From positions 4,144,813 to 4,208,812 of the forward strand of contig JAGGNK010010892.1 of NCBI GenBank assembly GCA_017590115.1: 64,000 nt of DNA, read 5' to 3'. This DNA is from Montifringilla adamsi. Its lineage: Eukaryota; Chordata; Aves; Passeriformes; Passeridae. The notes under the pieces are model-generated. The model worked only from the letters and a program-made list of their open reading frames with translations, did not search any database and had not been told where the DNA came from. This document shows positions 39,936 to 52,138 of the stretch, in pieces. Within the stretch, counting starts at the first letter, position 1. Every line of letters starts with the position of its first letter. The position numbers were made by a program, and so were the translations under genes.

Positions 39936-41125
39936 GGATTTATTTATCCTGTACCTCTCAAATGACTCAAATAACTGTAGCTTGTGTGTAGCTTGCTCCA
40001 GACTCTTCACTTTCCAGCAGGCTTGAAGAAACTCCATCACTTTTCTGGCCTGCTTTTGGTTTTTCCTTTAGAAAGAAAACCTTGGCCACACTGATTCCTC
40101 CTTTCCTGGTCACTGCACACAGCTGTTGCAAAGACACTAACAATACATTTAAAGGTTTGGATGTACCAAGTGAAACACTGAACACTGAGAGGTTCATGAA
40201 CATCAGTTCAGCTGCCTGCTGCACCAAGGCACAGCTGCAATTTGAGCCTGGGCTCAGCCCCCTTCCACCCAAGTCTTGTGCATGGCTGGTGCTCAGCTCA
40301 GCTGGGGCACCCTGGGGGTGGCTGCGCCGACTGAGGTACAGTGAAATACGTGGGGACCAAAGAGAAGTTAGAAACAGGAAGGAAATGGGGAAATAAGAGA
40401 GAAGCATTCTTTAAAAGGAAAGCAAGCTACACTGTGGAATCAAACATTTCCTAGTCCACCCTCCAGTTCAGTTTTTTGTCCAGACATTACCTGGACATTT
40501 ACAAAAGTGGTTTTCAGGCAGGTGGTACTGACCCACAGTGATGGGAAACAAGGACATGTTCCAAGTGCTCCTCTCCTACCACGCCATCCTTCATGCCCAG
40601 CAGAACAGCCAGAGCTACAAATCTGAGCCTTCAACTCAAAATAAATAGGTTTCCTCCACTGGGCAGCAATTTTTCAGTATGAACTAGACATTATAAAGTG
40701 GCCAGAAGTAAAAGATGGAGCACACGGAGTTGTAGTAAAGCTACAGCAATTCCTGCTTTTCCCCTTATGACAAGAAACTCAGGCTCATTTTTGCAGAACA
40801 AAGTAAGCTAGCATCTTTCTGTACGCCTGTAAAACTCACAAAATGCAATAAAATGGTACATTTAACATGCAGACCTTTCTTCTTCTGGACAGCTGTTTGA
40901 TATTCAGGCAACCAACTGCTTTGAGATCAGCAACTCAACAGCATTAACAGCTGGTATCTGAGTCATGGTTTAGAAAGGAGCAGTAGCAGAATTTAATGGG
41001 AAGTTGTTTCACTTCATGATAGAATTCACATTGTGAGGTACCACACTTTCCATTATGAAACTATAAAAATATATTCCCAGAATCTGAAATGAGTTCAATA
41101 ATTAAAACTGATGATGCAAAGAGGA
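39936..41125 (-). other. EDEM2: Probable EDEM2 3' UTR
   Basis: The minus-strand sequence after the EDEM2 stop carries no other gene. The nearest strong AATAAA on the minus strand is at 39939-39944 (TTTATT on +), and a second is at 39811-39816. Either would give a 3' UTR of about 1.2-1.3 kb. The exact end is not known. Confidence 0.4.
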
Positions 41126-44100
41126 TCAGGTGTTATCCAGGAAGACCTGTCCCAGTATTGCAAGCTTTGAGTTAAAAGATTGACTGGGGCAGCTCAGGAG
41201 GGAGTGTGAGCTTTTCTTAGAGTTTCTCTTCTCTCCAGCTGTCTCTGATGAGGCATCTTCGGTGTCTTTTGCATGTTCCCCTTCACCACGGTCAGGAGCT
41301 CTTTTTAAAGTGAATTTCTTAGTTTTCTTCCGTGAGTAGAATTCCCTCATCAAGTCTTCCACCTCCCACTGCTCTTCTTTGCGCTTCCTACAGCAGTGCA
41401 GGGCTGCAGGGTCGATGGGATGAGCCTCGGTGTTGAAGATGTACCCTCCAGCATTCAGGACACATTCCCCAAACGGTGTGACCACCACATCGAAGTCTGA
41501 GCCATCATTGTGGATGAAGTTGTCTGGGTCAAACAGCAGGTACAGGTATTTGATTGTTTCAGCCAAGAAGAAGGATTCCATGCGGTTATCCAGCCTGTGG
41601 TCCCTCAAGTCTTTGATCTACAAGAGAACAAACAGAGTGGGTTACAGTTACATTGAATTCAGGAAGTTATGAATTTACGGAGAAAAATAAAACCAATTCA
41701 TTTCAGTTAAGCAGCACAGTACGACACCAACTCACCCTGTATCTTATCATAGAATGGCTTGGGTTGGAAAAGACCTTAAAGCTCATCCCACTCCACCCCT
41801 GCCATGGCAGGGACACCTTCCACTGTCCCAGGCTGCTCCAAGCCCTGTCCAACCTGGCCTTGGGCACTTCCAGGGATCCAGGGGCAGCCCCAGCTGCTCT
41901 GGGCACCCTGTGCCAGGGCCTCAGCATCCCCACAGGGAAAAGTTTCTTCCTAACATTTAAACTCACCCTCAGTTCAGTCTGGGCAAGGGGAAGAGATTCC
42001 CATCATTTCTCCACTAAAGAAAAAAATCATAAGGCTTTTACCTACTTACTCCCACTATTTTTAAGGAGTTTCTTGTAAAATAGAGCTTGATAGCATGTTT
42101 GAAATCCTCTATTAAATTACTTTATATAAATCACTCACTGCACTTCTTGTGTGCTTGACCACATTTTCAAGGCATAGTGGGAAGGCAGAATCACACACCT
42201 GGCAGGAACAGCCTGCACAAGAGCCTTCCTGCTCAGCTGCAACACCTACTAGAAATGCAGAAGCTTCTGGTGCTTTCCCATGTTTTGGGCCCATGATAGA
42301 ATTTGGCCCACTGTGAGGAAGCTACAACCAGAAACAAGACCAGCAATTACCAGAGCAGCTTCACAGAGAAATACAAGGGGTTTGTTGGAAAAAAGTAATG
42401 ATTTGCCCAAAATGATTGCTTGAATCAATGACAAAACATCACTCATGAGAACACCTTCTGAAAGCTGATTTTTAGCAGCCTTTCAGCTGCCATGGCAGAT
42501 AATTTAGTACTCACAGTTGCAAAGCCACAGTCCACCTTGCTGATTTTCTCTATGGACTCCACGGCGTCTCTCCCCAGCTCCAGCAGCGTGGGGTCTCTTG
42601 TGGCACGGTACAGGTACATCGCGCTCTCAATCAGCTCTGCAAAACACCCAAACATTGCCAGCACAAAGATTATCAAACCATCCACACAGAGAAGATGAGC
42701 TATTCCTTGAACTAATTTAAAAATACTTCAGCATAATCAGGTGAACAGCCTGGCTTGCCTCACTCCAAGCACAGATTCTCCTTTTCCTAAGGATGTGCTA
42801 CAAAGAAATTCCCTCTAAGCAGCCTGCAGCAGCTCAGGTGAGAGTGACTAATGCTCCCTCCCACATTCAGCAAGTGGGAGAGAAGCAAGAGACAAAAAGA
42901 TTAATACTCAGTCGTCAAAGTTAAAAATGTTTCTGGAAAGGATTACAAACTAGAAATTCAATCCTCACAACAGAGTTTTTAAACTCTGAGTGGAAATACT
43001 CTATAAAGACAACATAAGCACCATCTGTGTTTACTTACTAAAGGAACAGGTCTTTCTGCTTAAACACCTTTGATAGTTAGGGCTGATGGGTATTTTTGGT
43101 AGATTTGTCCAGTGTGGATGTCACCTGAACACTCAGACGAAAAGGAAGTTAATTATTCTCATTTACCTTTATGGGCCCACTAATCAGGTTAAATTTTTTT
43201 TTGGTCACAGTTGTAAAAAATGAGAAAAAAAAGAGAGATAATTTCCTTACAGTATCACAGACAACACAGAATCCCTCCTAGATGCAGAACTGGAACAGCC
43301 TATTCATGCTCACTTTCACTTCCTAAATGTAAAGGACACAAGCAGTCCCTTTAACATTTGACATGACTGAAGCACCCCATGCCAGACAATCTAACACTTA
43401 AACATGTCAAATCCCACACTGTGAACACAATTCATTAGCAGGCCACATGTCTATATTAACACTATGGTTTGCTTCCTGTTTCCTTCCTGTCTTTGTGAGT
43501 GGGGGAAAACAAAATGTGCAGCTTTAACTCTGGAAATCCCAGCTTAAATCCCTGCAGGAACCGAGTCAGAGCAAAACTGGGCAGGAAACGGTGGTGTTGC
43601 TAATATTTGATCTTCCAACCAGAGCTAAAGCAGGAGTTCATGTCCCTTTTAATTTCAATTCTGTTTACCAGGCCTGAGTGGATATCCTTCCCTCTTGTCC
43701 ACTGTGTATCCCTGGGGAATGTTGTAGAACTCAGGCAGGCCCCCAAACTGCTTCCAGACCGTGTAATAGTTGAGGAAGGTGCGCATGGCATTATCCACAT
43801 CCCCAATGAGGCTCTGAGAGACAGAAACAGCAAAGAAACATGGGAGTGAAGAAAAACCAGCACAGGAATTGATGCAATAGCACTGCTCTAGGCAAAGAAA
43901 TACCCAGTGACAGAAATGGGTATTTCAGCAGGTCTGAGTGGTGTAACTGATATTGGGCACAATGCCTTAAGAACAGGTAAGACTGAAAATGCTGCTTTTC
44001 TGGTGGATCCCATTCCCACACCTGAAATAATATGAAGACTCTGATTTTTTTTTTAAAGGCTGTGTTTCTTCAGTCAAATGTTTAGTCAATCACAGCATCT

Positions 44101-47100
44101 AATCTCTTAGTTAGGGAAACAAAGTCTTGGTCCAAACAAGAAGACTGATGAGAAAGCAAAGCTCTTGATGGGAAAATATTCACAGAAATGAAACATTTGT
44201 GAGGTGATAGAAAAAGAGGTGTGAATTTCTTGTTCCTCACATTCTCATTTGGATTATGGGACCACTGTCAGTGGAGTTTGCTACCAACGAAGTGCCCTTC
44301 CATCATGCTGAATGGGAGACTGTAGATAAAATCAACATTTTCTTCAACATCACCTTCTATAGGCTCAGGCTACTGCAGATTTCACCAGAGATGAAACCAA
44401 ACTTTTAAACCTGCACAGATGAGGGTTATATTTGTAACTTTTTTCTTGAAGAACAGCCCCTGACAGATGAACAGAATCACCAGATGCTGCTGGTATGACA
44501 GCTCTTACCTGCAGGCCTGGCCAATAGGCCTCCAAGGACTGGAACACAGGCATGGACACTGTTCCTTTGTACATCTGAACCCACAGGTACCAGTCATCAA
44601 ACTTGGTGTAATTCTTGATAGCTTTGTTATATTCTGTAAAGAAACAGATGGGTAGGTAAGCCATCTGTAACAGAAAGTAAAAAAAAAAAGGCAAAAAAAG
44701 CGCTTATTTTTAAGAACGAGAGAAGCCGCTTGTTCACATGAGCCACAGTCAATGACTTCTCAGGGTGCTCACTTTGGTAACTCTGTTATCACAGACAGTT
44801 CAAAAGAATTACAGCAAAGCCTTCAGAACAGTCTTGAATGTTCCCCATTAGATCCTTCATCTCCTCCTGCCACAGGTGCTGGGCCCCTTTCCACAGAAAA
44901 CAAACACTCACCTAAAAACATGGACATCAGCTCCTTGTCCTGCAGGAGGATGGCTCCTTTAACCAGGTACTCAAAGTAGGAGTCCACCCCTGCCCCAATC
45001 CCAGCATCCTGGGCCACCCACTTGGCAGTGATCACATCAATGTGGTTCCCCACCTGGAAGGAGTGAAGGACAAGGAGAGAGGGGCTTAAGGTGACACAAG
45101 AAATCCTGACCATCAGTTTCACAGATACACAATGTCCTTTCTAACCAGCATTTTCTCCATTACAGGACACATAAATCAGCATCAGAGAAATACAAACTGT
45201 AGAAAATGCAACTATTATGCTTATGTGCAAACTGTAGAAAATACAATTTTCATGCTGATAACATATTTTATATATCTAATAAACATTTTACGCTTCCAAT
45301 ATCAACGCTTCACTGGCCAAAACAACACATTATAATGCTACTGTAAAAATGCACAATTTCAACATGAAGTGTCTGGTCCTAATTCTGATCTTAGAAATAA
45401 GTAGAGAAGGATGGAGAGGTGCAGATACAGAGCCAGAGGCCAAGAATGTCAAAGGCACAAGAGCTGCCATGTTAATATTTAAATAGATTCTGGCACTCCT
45501 CAGCCTGTGAAGAAACCCAGCTGATGGAGAATGAAATACACAATCATGTCTTTCTTAGCAAACATGAAAAAAAGCCAGCAATGATCGAGGATTTGGGGTA
45601 TAAATCAAAAATAAACAAATCCTAAATCAAACAAAGAGAAACATTTCTTCATACAGCCTGTGGATAATTTGTGGCAATAAACACAGAGTATAAATAAATC
45701 TGTTTCAGTTCACATATGCAACACCAACACTTCACAGAGGTTGAAAAAGCAGCAATAGAAAAGAGCAGGAGACAGTGAACACAGAGATAATCCTCCCTGC
45801 TCTGGGTATTCCTGGACCCCAGAGCTGTACAGGCTGGTAATATCTCAGTGCAGTTTACTCCTGTTCTGTTCCCTAGGCCTTTGTCCCACCAGGCATCAGA
45901 CAGACCTTTCATTTAATCTGCTACAGCTGCTGCCACAAGAGCTGCAGCACCCAGCAGGAGGCATTTGTCTCCCAGCCACATCTGGTGTGGGCCAGAACAA
46001 TGGGATAATGTTGGGCTGCTGCAGTAAGGCAGGGATGTGGATGCTGCAGGTGTTCAGCAACAATGTCAAACACGAGCCTTCTGTCCAGTTAGGAGCACTG
46101 TGGTTATTTATCCAACTCTGTCTCCTCTCTGTTGATGCTTTTTCATGCCTAGAACTGCATCCACAAAGCTACAGAAAAGCAGCCCAGCACATCCCAAGTC
46201 CATTCCTCACTCACCAGCCCAATATCCGAGCGATTTTTCCAAAGTGCCTTCAAAGCCTTCCTGGCAACGTCCTCGAACACTGGGTCACCAGTGAGGTGGC
46301 TTAAGGTGGCAAATTCCACTATAAAGGTGCCAATTCCAGCAGTACAGGTGACTGGGGTCTCCCCAGGGTTGACTCCATGCAGCAGGTTCACTGTGCCATA
46401 AGGCATCCCAGTTGGGGTCTGGAAAGCTGAAACACAGGATTTTGGGGTCACAGAAGTGCTCAGTGTTGTGTTTAACAGACTCTCAGGCAAACATGTGCCT
46501 CACATCCCACTGCACATGGGCAGGGAGGGGCGCTGGAGTAACTGCAGAGAACAAAATGAGAACATGAGTGTGATCCTGGGAGGGTCAGAGAGGGTATGCC
46601 AAGGTACACACAGTCCTGGGAAGGGCCTGGGGATCTCTTCCACCTTGCCAGAGCAGCAGATTGCATCCCCACATTTTTTTACAGCACAAGCAAGGTGGTC
46701 ACTAAACACACTGGCCAGCAAAGTGCAAACAGTGAGGCTGTGATCACCCCATGGGTGCACACAAGGGAACAGCCATGCCACGAGGGCACACAGCCCAGCT
46801 GCAGCACACAAAGAGCACATGAGGGAGCATCTTCTTGTCTTTACAAACTGCTGTCTGTCAGCCTTTATTTATTATTTATATTAATATAAATATATTTATT
46901 ATTTATATTAAATATATTTCCCCTCAACAAGTAGACTGTGTTAAGCACACACAGCACTTGGCATGCACACATACAAAAACATCTTCCCTACAAATTAAAC
47001 CTGGAGCACTGAGCTTGGAGCCCAGGGACCACAGGACTGGCTTTTGAGCTGGCTCATCCAGCAGTGCATCTCCCATCACAGGCAGCAGGCAGCTCCTGAT

Positions 47101-49171
47101 CCCCAGCACAGTGACACAGAGCAGACAGGGGCTCACCTGGCAGCAGTTTGCGAGCTGCTTCCTCAGCCATCCTCAGGAGAGGTCCCGAGCACGGCCAGCC
47201 TGCTTCCACTTCAACCCCAGCCTTCCTGGAGAGCAGGTGAGCAGAGAGGAGCCCTCCCACCACTGCAAGGACACATCAGAATCCATTACACCATGTGGGG
47301 AGGAATGAGTTCAGAGAAGAGAAGAATGATTTGTTTCTTGCTGCTTGTTTGCAGGGCAGCAGAAACGTGTGGAGTGACAGGACAAGGGGTGATGGCTTTA
47401 AACTGCCAGAGGGCATGGTTAGATGGGATATTGGGAAGGAATTCTCACTGGGAGGGTGCCCAGAGCAGCTGTGGCTGCCCCTGGATCCCTGGCAGTGCCC
47501 AAGGCCAGGCTGGACAGGGCTTGGAGCACCCTGGGACAGTGGAAGGTGTCCCTGCCCATGGCAGGGGTGGAATGGATGATCTTTAAGGTCCTTTCCCACC
47601 CAAACCACTCTCAGATTCTATGATATATTTCTTTTTTTAAGGAAGAGTCAAGAATTTCCATGTGACAGCAGCTGTGAGCTATTACTTGCATAGCTAATAC
47701 AGCTATATTAGCTAATATGAGTTATTGCACAGGCTTGTCTGTGGTCACATAACAACCACAGAGAAATTACACTGCTGCAAAAATTGGCACAGCAATATCT
47801 GGCAGGACAAACAACGAAAGCATAACTAACAGTTTTGCATAACTAACAGTTTTAAAAAACACTATATTTGAAAAAACACTGTGTTTTTTAGCTAGATGGC
47901 ACTGAAGCAGTCAGGCATTCAAGGTGCAAGACTCCAAAGGCCTTTGTGATTTTGAAGGGAAAAAAAAAAGAATAATTCAAGAAATTGATAATCTCTACTC
48001 CAAAAAACAGCACACAAAAGACGACAGGATAAAATCTGTATGCTTGCAGTGAAAAATATATTTATTCCAAAGCTAAAAACCTCACACAAAAATACTGAAA
48101 GTGCCACATCTACTTCTGCTTGTGTTGAGACAGGAAGCAAAAAGGGATGTGCAAAGACTGAAAGGAAGTGACGTTTGTTTGTGGCTTTTCTCTCTGTTTA
48201 TGGGTCCTCTTACTGTGCATCCCAAATTCCTCCAACCACCTGCTCACCACCACCTCTGAGACTTGTACAGGAAGGAAACCCAACACAGACCCCCCAGAAA
48301 ACCCCAGCTCACCTCGAATGTTTGTTTCAAAGACAGATGCATTGACATCAATATCGAAGTCCACCCCCTCCTGCAGCACGTTGACAACTCGCTGGAACTC
48401 AGAAACATTTCCCAAGATCTGCAGGGAAACAGAGAATCAGGCTTAGACTTCATGGAAAAACAAAGAGCAGCTCAATATTTGGGGCTGATTTTAGTTGGTT
48501 TTGCTATTTTGTGAAATTATTAACTACAGATATTACTAAAAAATTGACGGTTCCATTTTGTTTCAAAAAGCTTTTTTTACACAATAGATCTTTACTCCAG
48601 AGGATGTCAGGAAAGGGGCGCTCTGCCACCCCTCCCAGGGGTGATGCAAAGGGAAATGGAAAATTCTCAGGTCAATGAACAACTGACTTTTGGCACAACC
48701 ACATAAAATCCAGGTGTACAGGTGGCACACAGGGGCCTTGAGCAGGCTGTGGGCACTCAGGGCTGGCTCCTACTCACCAGCAGCGTGTCCAGGGCGTCGA
48801 TCAGGGTCAGGGAGAAGCTGCGGAGCAGAGAAGCGAGGTGAGACCCGGCGGAGGGGGGCAGCCCATCCCCACCCCGCCCCGGGAGCAGCTCTTACCTGCC
48901 CCAGGTGTCCTGCCCGTCGCACGTCAGCGGCCGCAGCTCGTCGTAAGGGAAGGCGCTCTCCAGGTAGTGCTCGTAGGCGTGGTAGAACATGGCACGCACC
49001 CGCTCCCTGCGGCACAAGCAGGCGCGCTCAGCCCCGGCCCGGGTGGGTCCCGCACCGCCCGCTCCGTACTCACCGGTAGGAAGCCACGTCCAGCCCGCGG
49101 GCGGCCGCGCCGCTGCCCGCCGGGAGCCGCAGCGCCAAGAGGCACAGCAGCGGGCCGAGGAAGCGCCGCAT
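41126..49171 (-). CDS. EDEM2: ER degradation-enhancing alpha-mannosidase-like protein 2
   Basis: Complete 11-exon gene: 49074-49171 (ATG), 48896-49006, 48778-48817, 48313-48418, 47137-47262, 46215-46426, 44912-45053, 44509-44633, 43669-43813, 42515-42636 and 41126-41617 (stop). All borders are GT-AG, phases match, and the total is 1719 nt or 572 residues (human 578). A hydrophobic signal peptide ([19 protein letters not shown]) leads into a GH47 alpha-1,2-mannosidase domain. Seen motifs: [28 protein letters not shown] (acidic residue E114), [15 protein letters not shown] and RPELIES (E369). N-glycosylation sequons are at N87, N109 and N286. EDEM2 with TXNDC11 trims Man9 to Man8B in the ER lumen, committing misfolded glycoproteins to degradation. 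The cysteine bonded to TXNDC11 in human (C558) is kept as C552 in LLSCPSQ. No break is seen. Confidence 0.97.
41748..41990 (-). mobile_element. CR1 LINE 3' fragment
   Basis: Lies in the last EDEM2 intron, starting only about 130 bases upstream of the final exon. Starts at the CR1 terminus atcatagaatggcttgggtt and runs through ggcagggacaccttccactg. 5'-truncated, same orientation as the gene. Confidence 0.88.
46858..46922. repeat. AT-rich imperfect palindromic repeat
   Basis: Overlapping ttatttatatta / taatataaata motifs repeated in an EDEM2 intron. Both strands read alike over short stretches, so it could fold as a hairpin or cruciform. Confidence 0.7.
47355..47626 (+). mobile_element. CR1 LINE 3' fragment
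   Basis: A plus-strand CR1 tail inside an EDEM2 intron, opposite to gene orientation. Blocks: gtgacaggacaaggggtgat, then gggatattgggaaggaatt, then ggaaggtgtccctgccca, ending cagattctatgata. About 75 bases from the intron's acceptor end at exon 47137-47262. Confidence 0.88.
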
Positions 49172-49480
49172 GGCCGCGCCGGGGCTCCGCACGGCCACGT
49201 CCTCCACCGGGACCCGGGACCTGCGTCCCTCGCCGAGCCCCTCACCGGGACGCGGCTCCCGCTCCCCCTGCCCCGAGCGTCCTCACGGCCGCCTCAGCCC
49301 TGGCCACGCCCCTCCTCCCTCCCCAGCCAATGGCAGCGGCCTTCAGCCCTCCCGGCCCCGCCCCACCCCTCCTTCCAGCCAATGGAAGATTCTCCGCTTC
49401 TTACGGCCCCGCCCCGCCGCCCCCGCCAGCCAATGGGAGCGGCGAGCGCTCGGCGCACGCGCCGGCGGAAGCTCTCCGGG
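49172..49480 (-). promoter_or_regulatory. EDEM2: EDEM2 GC-rich promoter with three CCAAT boxes
   Basis: CCAAT occurs at 49327-49331, 49379-49383 and 49430-49434, each as cagccaatgg, spaced 52 and 51 bp apart and alternating with GC boxes (ccccgcccc type). They read CCAAT on the + strand, so they are inverted relative to EDEM2; NF-Y binds in either orientation. There is no TATA box. Near 49190-49205 the gene strand reads ggacgtggcc, one base off the XBP1 UPRE core. No canonical ERSE (CCAAT-N9-CCACG) is present. Confidence 0.7.
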
Positions 49481-49489
49481 CGGTGATGC

Positions 49490-49990
49490 CGCGTCCGGGG
49501 CGTGCGGGACGCGCAGGGGGAGCGGTGATGCTCTGATGGGTTTTGGGGTGTTGCTGCCGCCTCGGCCGGGCTGTGGGGCCCTCCCTGCGGGAATTGTCTC
49601 CGGGACTGCTCGCAGAGAAGTGGAAGGTTCCTGCGGTACCTCTCCGGAGGCTGCAACTCGCCGTCGTGATGGCAGGAAGAAGCTGAGCGGGCAGGGCAGG
49701 GCAGCGCTTTAGGTGCTGCTGTCAAGGCCCAAAATAAAGATGACGAGTGCTGTGACGCTCCCATCGAAATGAGGTGGTGGCACCGGGAAGGGGCCGTGGT
49801 GCCTGGCACCGCTGCCGTGCGGTTCCTGTCGGGAGCTGGGCTGGAAATGCCCAGGATGTGTGTGAGGCAGCTGGGGCACTGCCGGCCTGTCAGCATCTCC
49901 TGACAAACCTTCCTCACCTGTTTCTGCCCGTGTTCAAACCCAGCTCCTCGTCAGGTTTGTGTGAGGCAGCAGGACCTGCTTTGGAAACCT
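49490..49990. other. Spacer upstream of EDEM2
   Basis: GC-rich at first, then ordinary composition. An AATAAA on the + strand at about 49732 could end a short divergent non-coding transcript from the EDEM2 promoter, but nothing else supports one. Confidence 0.3.
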
Positions 49991-49998
49991 GAGACCTT

Positions 49999-50213
49999 GG
50001 GTTTTAAGTTTTTCTGTTCTGTTTTGGTGTGCAACTTTTAGCTTTATATTAAGTGTTACTGGGATCTTTTCACAGGGTGGTGAATACAAAATAATTCTGT
50101 AGGAATGGGATGGGGATAAACTGATAACTTTGGTTTTAAGTTTTTCTCTTCTGTTTTGGTGTGCAGCTTTTAGCTTTATATTAATGTTACTAGGATCTTT
50201 TCACAAAACACTT
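49999..50213. repeat. Direct repeat, 132-bp period
   Basis: Bases about 49999-50083 recur at 50131-50213 (ggttttaagtttttct, gttttggtgtgca, agctttatattaa, ggatcttttcaca), about 93 percent alike by eye, separated by about 47 bases not repeated. Confidence 0.85.
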
Positions 50214-50219
50214 CTATTC

Positions 50220-51272
50220 TAGCTGGAGACTCAAGGACAAGCTGTTCAAACTTCAGGCCCAAAGCATCAACAATGTGAGAAGAGGAGGGCGGGCAAGCAA
50301 GCAAGGAGGATGGAACTTCATCATTTGAAGCTATTAACTGGACAGTTGACTCCTGTATGCAAATGGACTGTGTGGGAATTAGTAAAGGTAAAAAGACTTT
50401 TAGAAAGCTGGGAAAGCAGGCCTTAGAAACAGAAAGAACAAACAAACAGAGCTAGCTGCAGCTGCAGAGTTAGAATGTAGAAAAAGTTACAACAGTACAG
50501 CAAGCAAGAACATTAAAGAATAGCTTGAGTTTTAGGCTTGGCTAAGATAGATCTTAGGCTGCAGGAAAATATGCTTAGCAAGATAGTAGAAGGTTTTAAG
50601 CTTAATGAAGTATTGTGTATTGTTAATAGAAGGCAAACAAGCCAGCATTGTGTGCAGCAGGTGTAGGTGTGCTTTTAGTGATTGCCTAGAACAATTTCTG
50701 TGAGCTTTAGCCATGTGCTAATGGCTAGAAAGTTTTTAAAATGCTCTGTAACAAAGAAATCTTTGGCTGCTGCTGGTTTTACATGAGCTTTGCCATTTTC
50801 CTATTGTCTCAACCATGTCATGAGGTTGCTAATAAAGTTTAAGTAACATATCTTAGTGGTCTTGTCTTGTTGAGAAATGTTAGTAATTTTTGTAGGAGTA
50901 CCTGTATAATAAAAGTTTTTTAAAAGGCATATTAATTTTGAGGTTGTTAATTTAAGGTTTTCTCTTGTGGGTAGTGAACTGGAACTAGTTGAGGGATGGG
51001 TGGTTGAGGTACAAATAACATTTGATTTGGTAACTGGGGTGCTGCTACTTGTGTCACTACGTGGTGTCACCAGCACAGACTAAAACTTACAAAAAGGTGA
51101 GATCTTGTGGCCAAGCTCTCTTTTGCTTCCATCTTGGAGCCATCTGGACCGAGCCACGACTGTTGCTCGGTACTGCCAGGGCATGGCCTTTGAAGGCACT
51201 TCAATAAATCTCCACTTTATTCCTCTGAACTCCATCCAGCCTCTGTTCCAGCTCCTCAAGGCATCACACTGA
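50220..51272 (+). mobile_element. LTR retrotransposon remnant
   Basis: The start shares the cttcat...tgaagct...tatgcaaatggac block with the element at 37395. The end (51193-51268: cacttcaataaatctcc, then ggcatca) shares its AATAAA-bearing terminus. Bases about 50390-51080 between them are A/T-rich with no recognisable protein. It may be one long LTR or two LTR parts around degraded sequence. No coding capacity is seen. Confidence 0.5.
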
Positions 51273-51454
51273 ATCCGTGCATGGAGTCCTGCAGTGCTGC
51301 CACCCTCCTGCACTGGAACTGGGCTTCCAGTGTGCTGCTCCCCTGTCTCGGGCAGAGCTGGATCCAAGACACAGGGGCTGAAGCAGCCTGGTTCCCTGGG
51401 AGGGCTGAGTCCCCTGGGGCTGTCCATAACCTCCCAGAGAAGCCATGGATACTG

Positions 51455-51605
51455 CATGCCTCTTCCCTGGAAATGTCCAAGGCCAGGCTGGACAGGGCTT
51501 GGAGCAGCCTGGGACAGTGGAAGGTGTCCCTGCCGTGGCAGGGGGTGGGATGGGATGGGATTTAATGTCCCTTCCAGCCCACCCTGTTCTGGGATTCCAT
51601 GGTGA
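51455..51605 (+). mobile_element. CR1 LINE 3' fragment
   Basis: Plus-strand tail: ggaaatgtccaaggccagg, gacagtggaaggtgtccctg, ending ctgttctgggattccatgg. Confidence 0.85.
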
Positions 51606-51965
51606 GCTGTGGCTCACACCAGGAAAGGTTTCTCAGCCTGCACTCCCAGCACACTCCCAACTGATTTTGGCACCCTGCAGTGTAACCAGCACAGTGATTT
51701 TCAACATCACAGTGATTGGCTGAGCTCTCCCTACACCTGCATCTCTAGACTTGCATTGATCCACACCAAATCCCTGCTGTTCTTCCCACCTATGCCCATA
51801 AACGAGGAGGGGGTGACCCAGGCAGGGAGAGCAGAAACAAGAGAAGTGATTAATTAACCCTTTAGATGGCAGAGGTGCAACATTTAGAAATCAAAACTAA
51901 ATCACTTTGCTTGCAGAAGAAGGGGCACAAATAACCCAACACTGTCATCTCACAGCAGCTACAGA
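51606..51965. other. Unannotated spacer
   Basis: No gene or recognised repeat is seen. Confidence 0.4.
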
Positions 51966-52034
51966 CTCAGAATGATTTGCATTGGGAAAAATCCCGGAGA
52001 TCACTCAGTTCCAACCACCCCAGCATGGACACAG
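51966..52034 (-). mobile_element. Short CR1 LINE 3' end
   Basis: A 70-base minus-orientation CR1 terminus (agaatgatttgcattggg, then gatcactcagttccaacc), cut off where the inverted LTR fragment begins. Confidence 0.6.
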
Positions 52035-52035
52035 C

Positions 52036-52138
52036 GGTTCAGCATCAAGAGTGACGCCTTGAGGAGCTGGAACAGAGGCTGGATGGAGTTCAGAGCTTCC
52101 ATGGCATGGAAATCACCTGTGTGCTCATTAATAAATAG
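52036..52138 (-). mobile_element. Inverted LTR fragment
   Basis: The block 52050-52095 is the reverse complement of 51220-51266 (ggcatca-end of the LTR above) with few changes. It therefore belongs to the same element family in opposite orientation. Confidence 0.6.

Noticed and set aside
49172..49480. Canonical ERSE in the EDEM2 promoter
   Set aside because: CCAAT boxes and a CCACG are present, but not in the CCAAT-N9-CCACG order and spacing on either strand.
48838..49536. 232-residue + strand open frame
   Set aside because: Antisense to EDEM2 exons 1-2 and its GC-rich promoter; no known domain.
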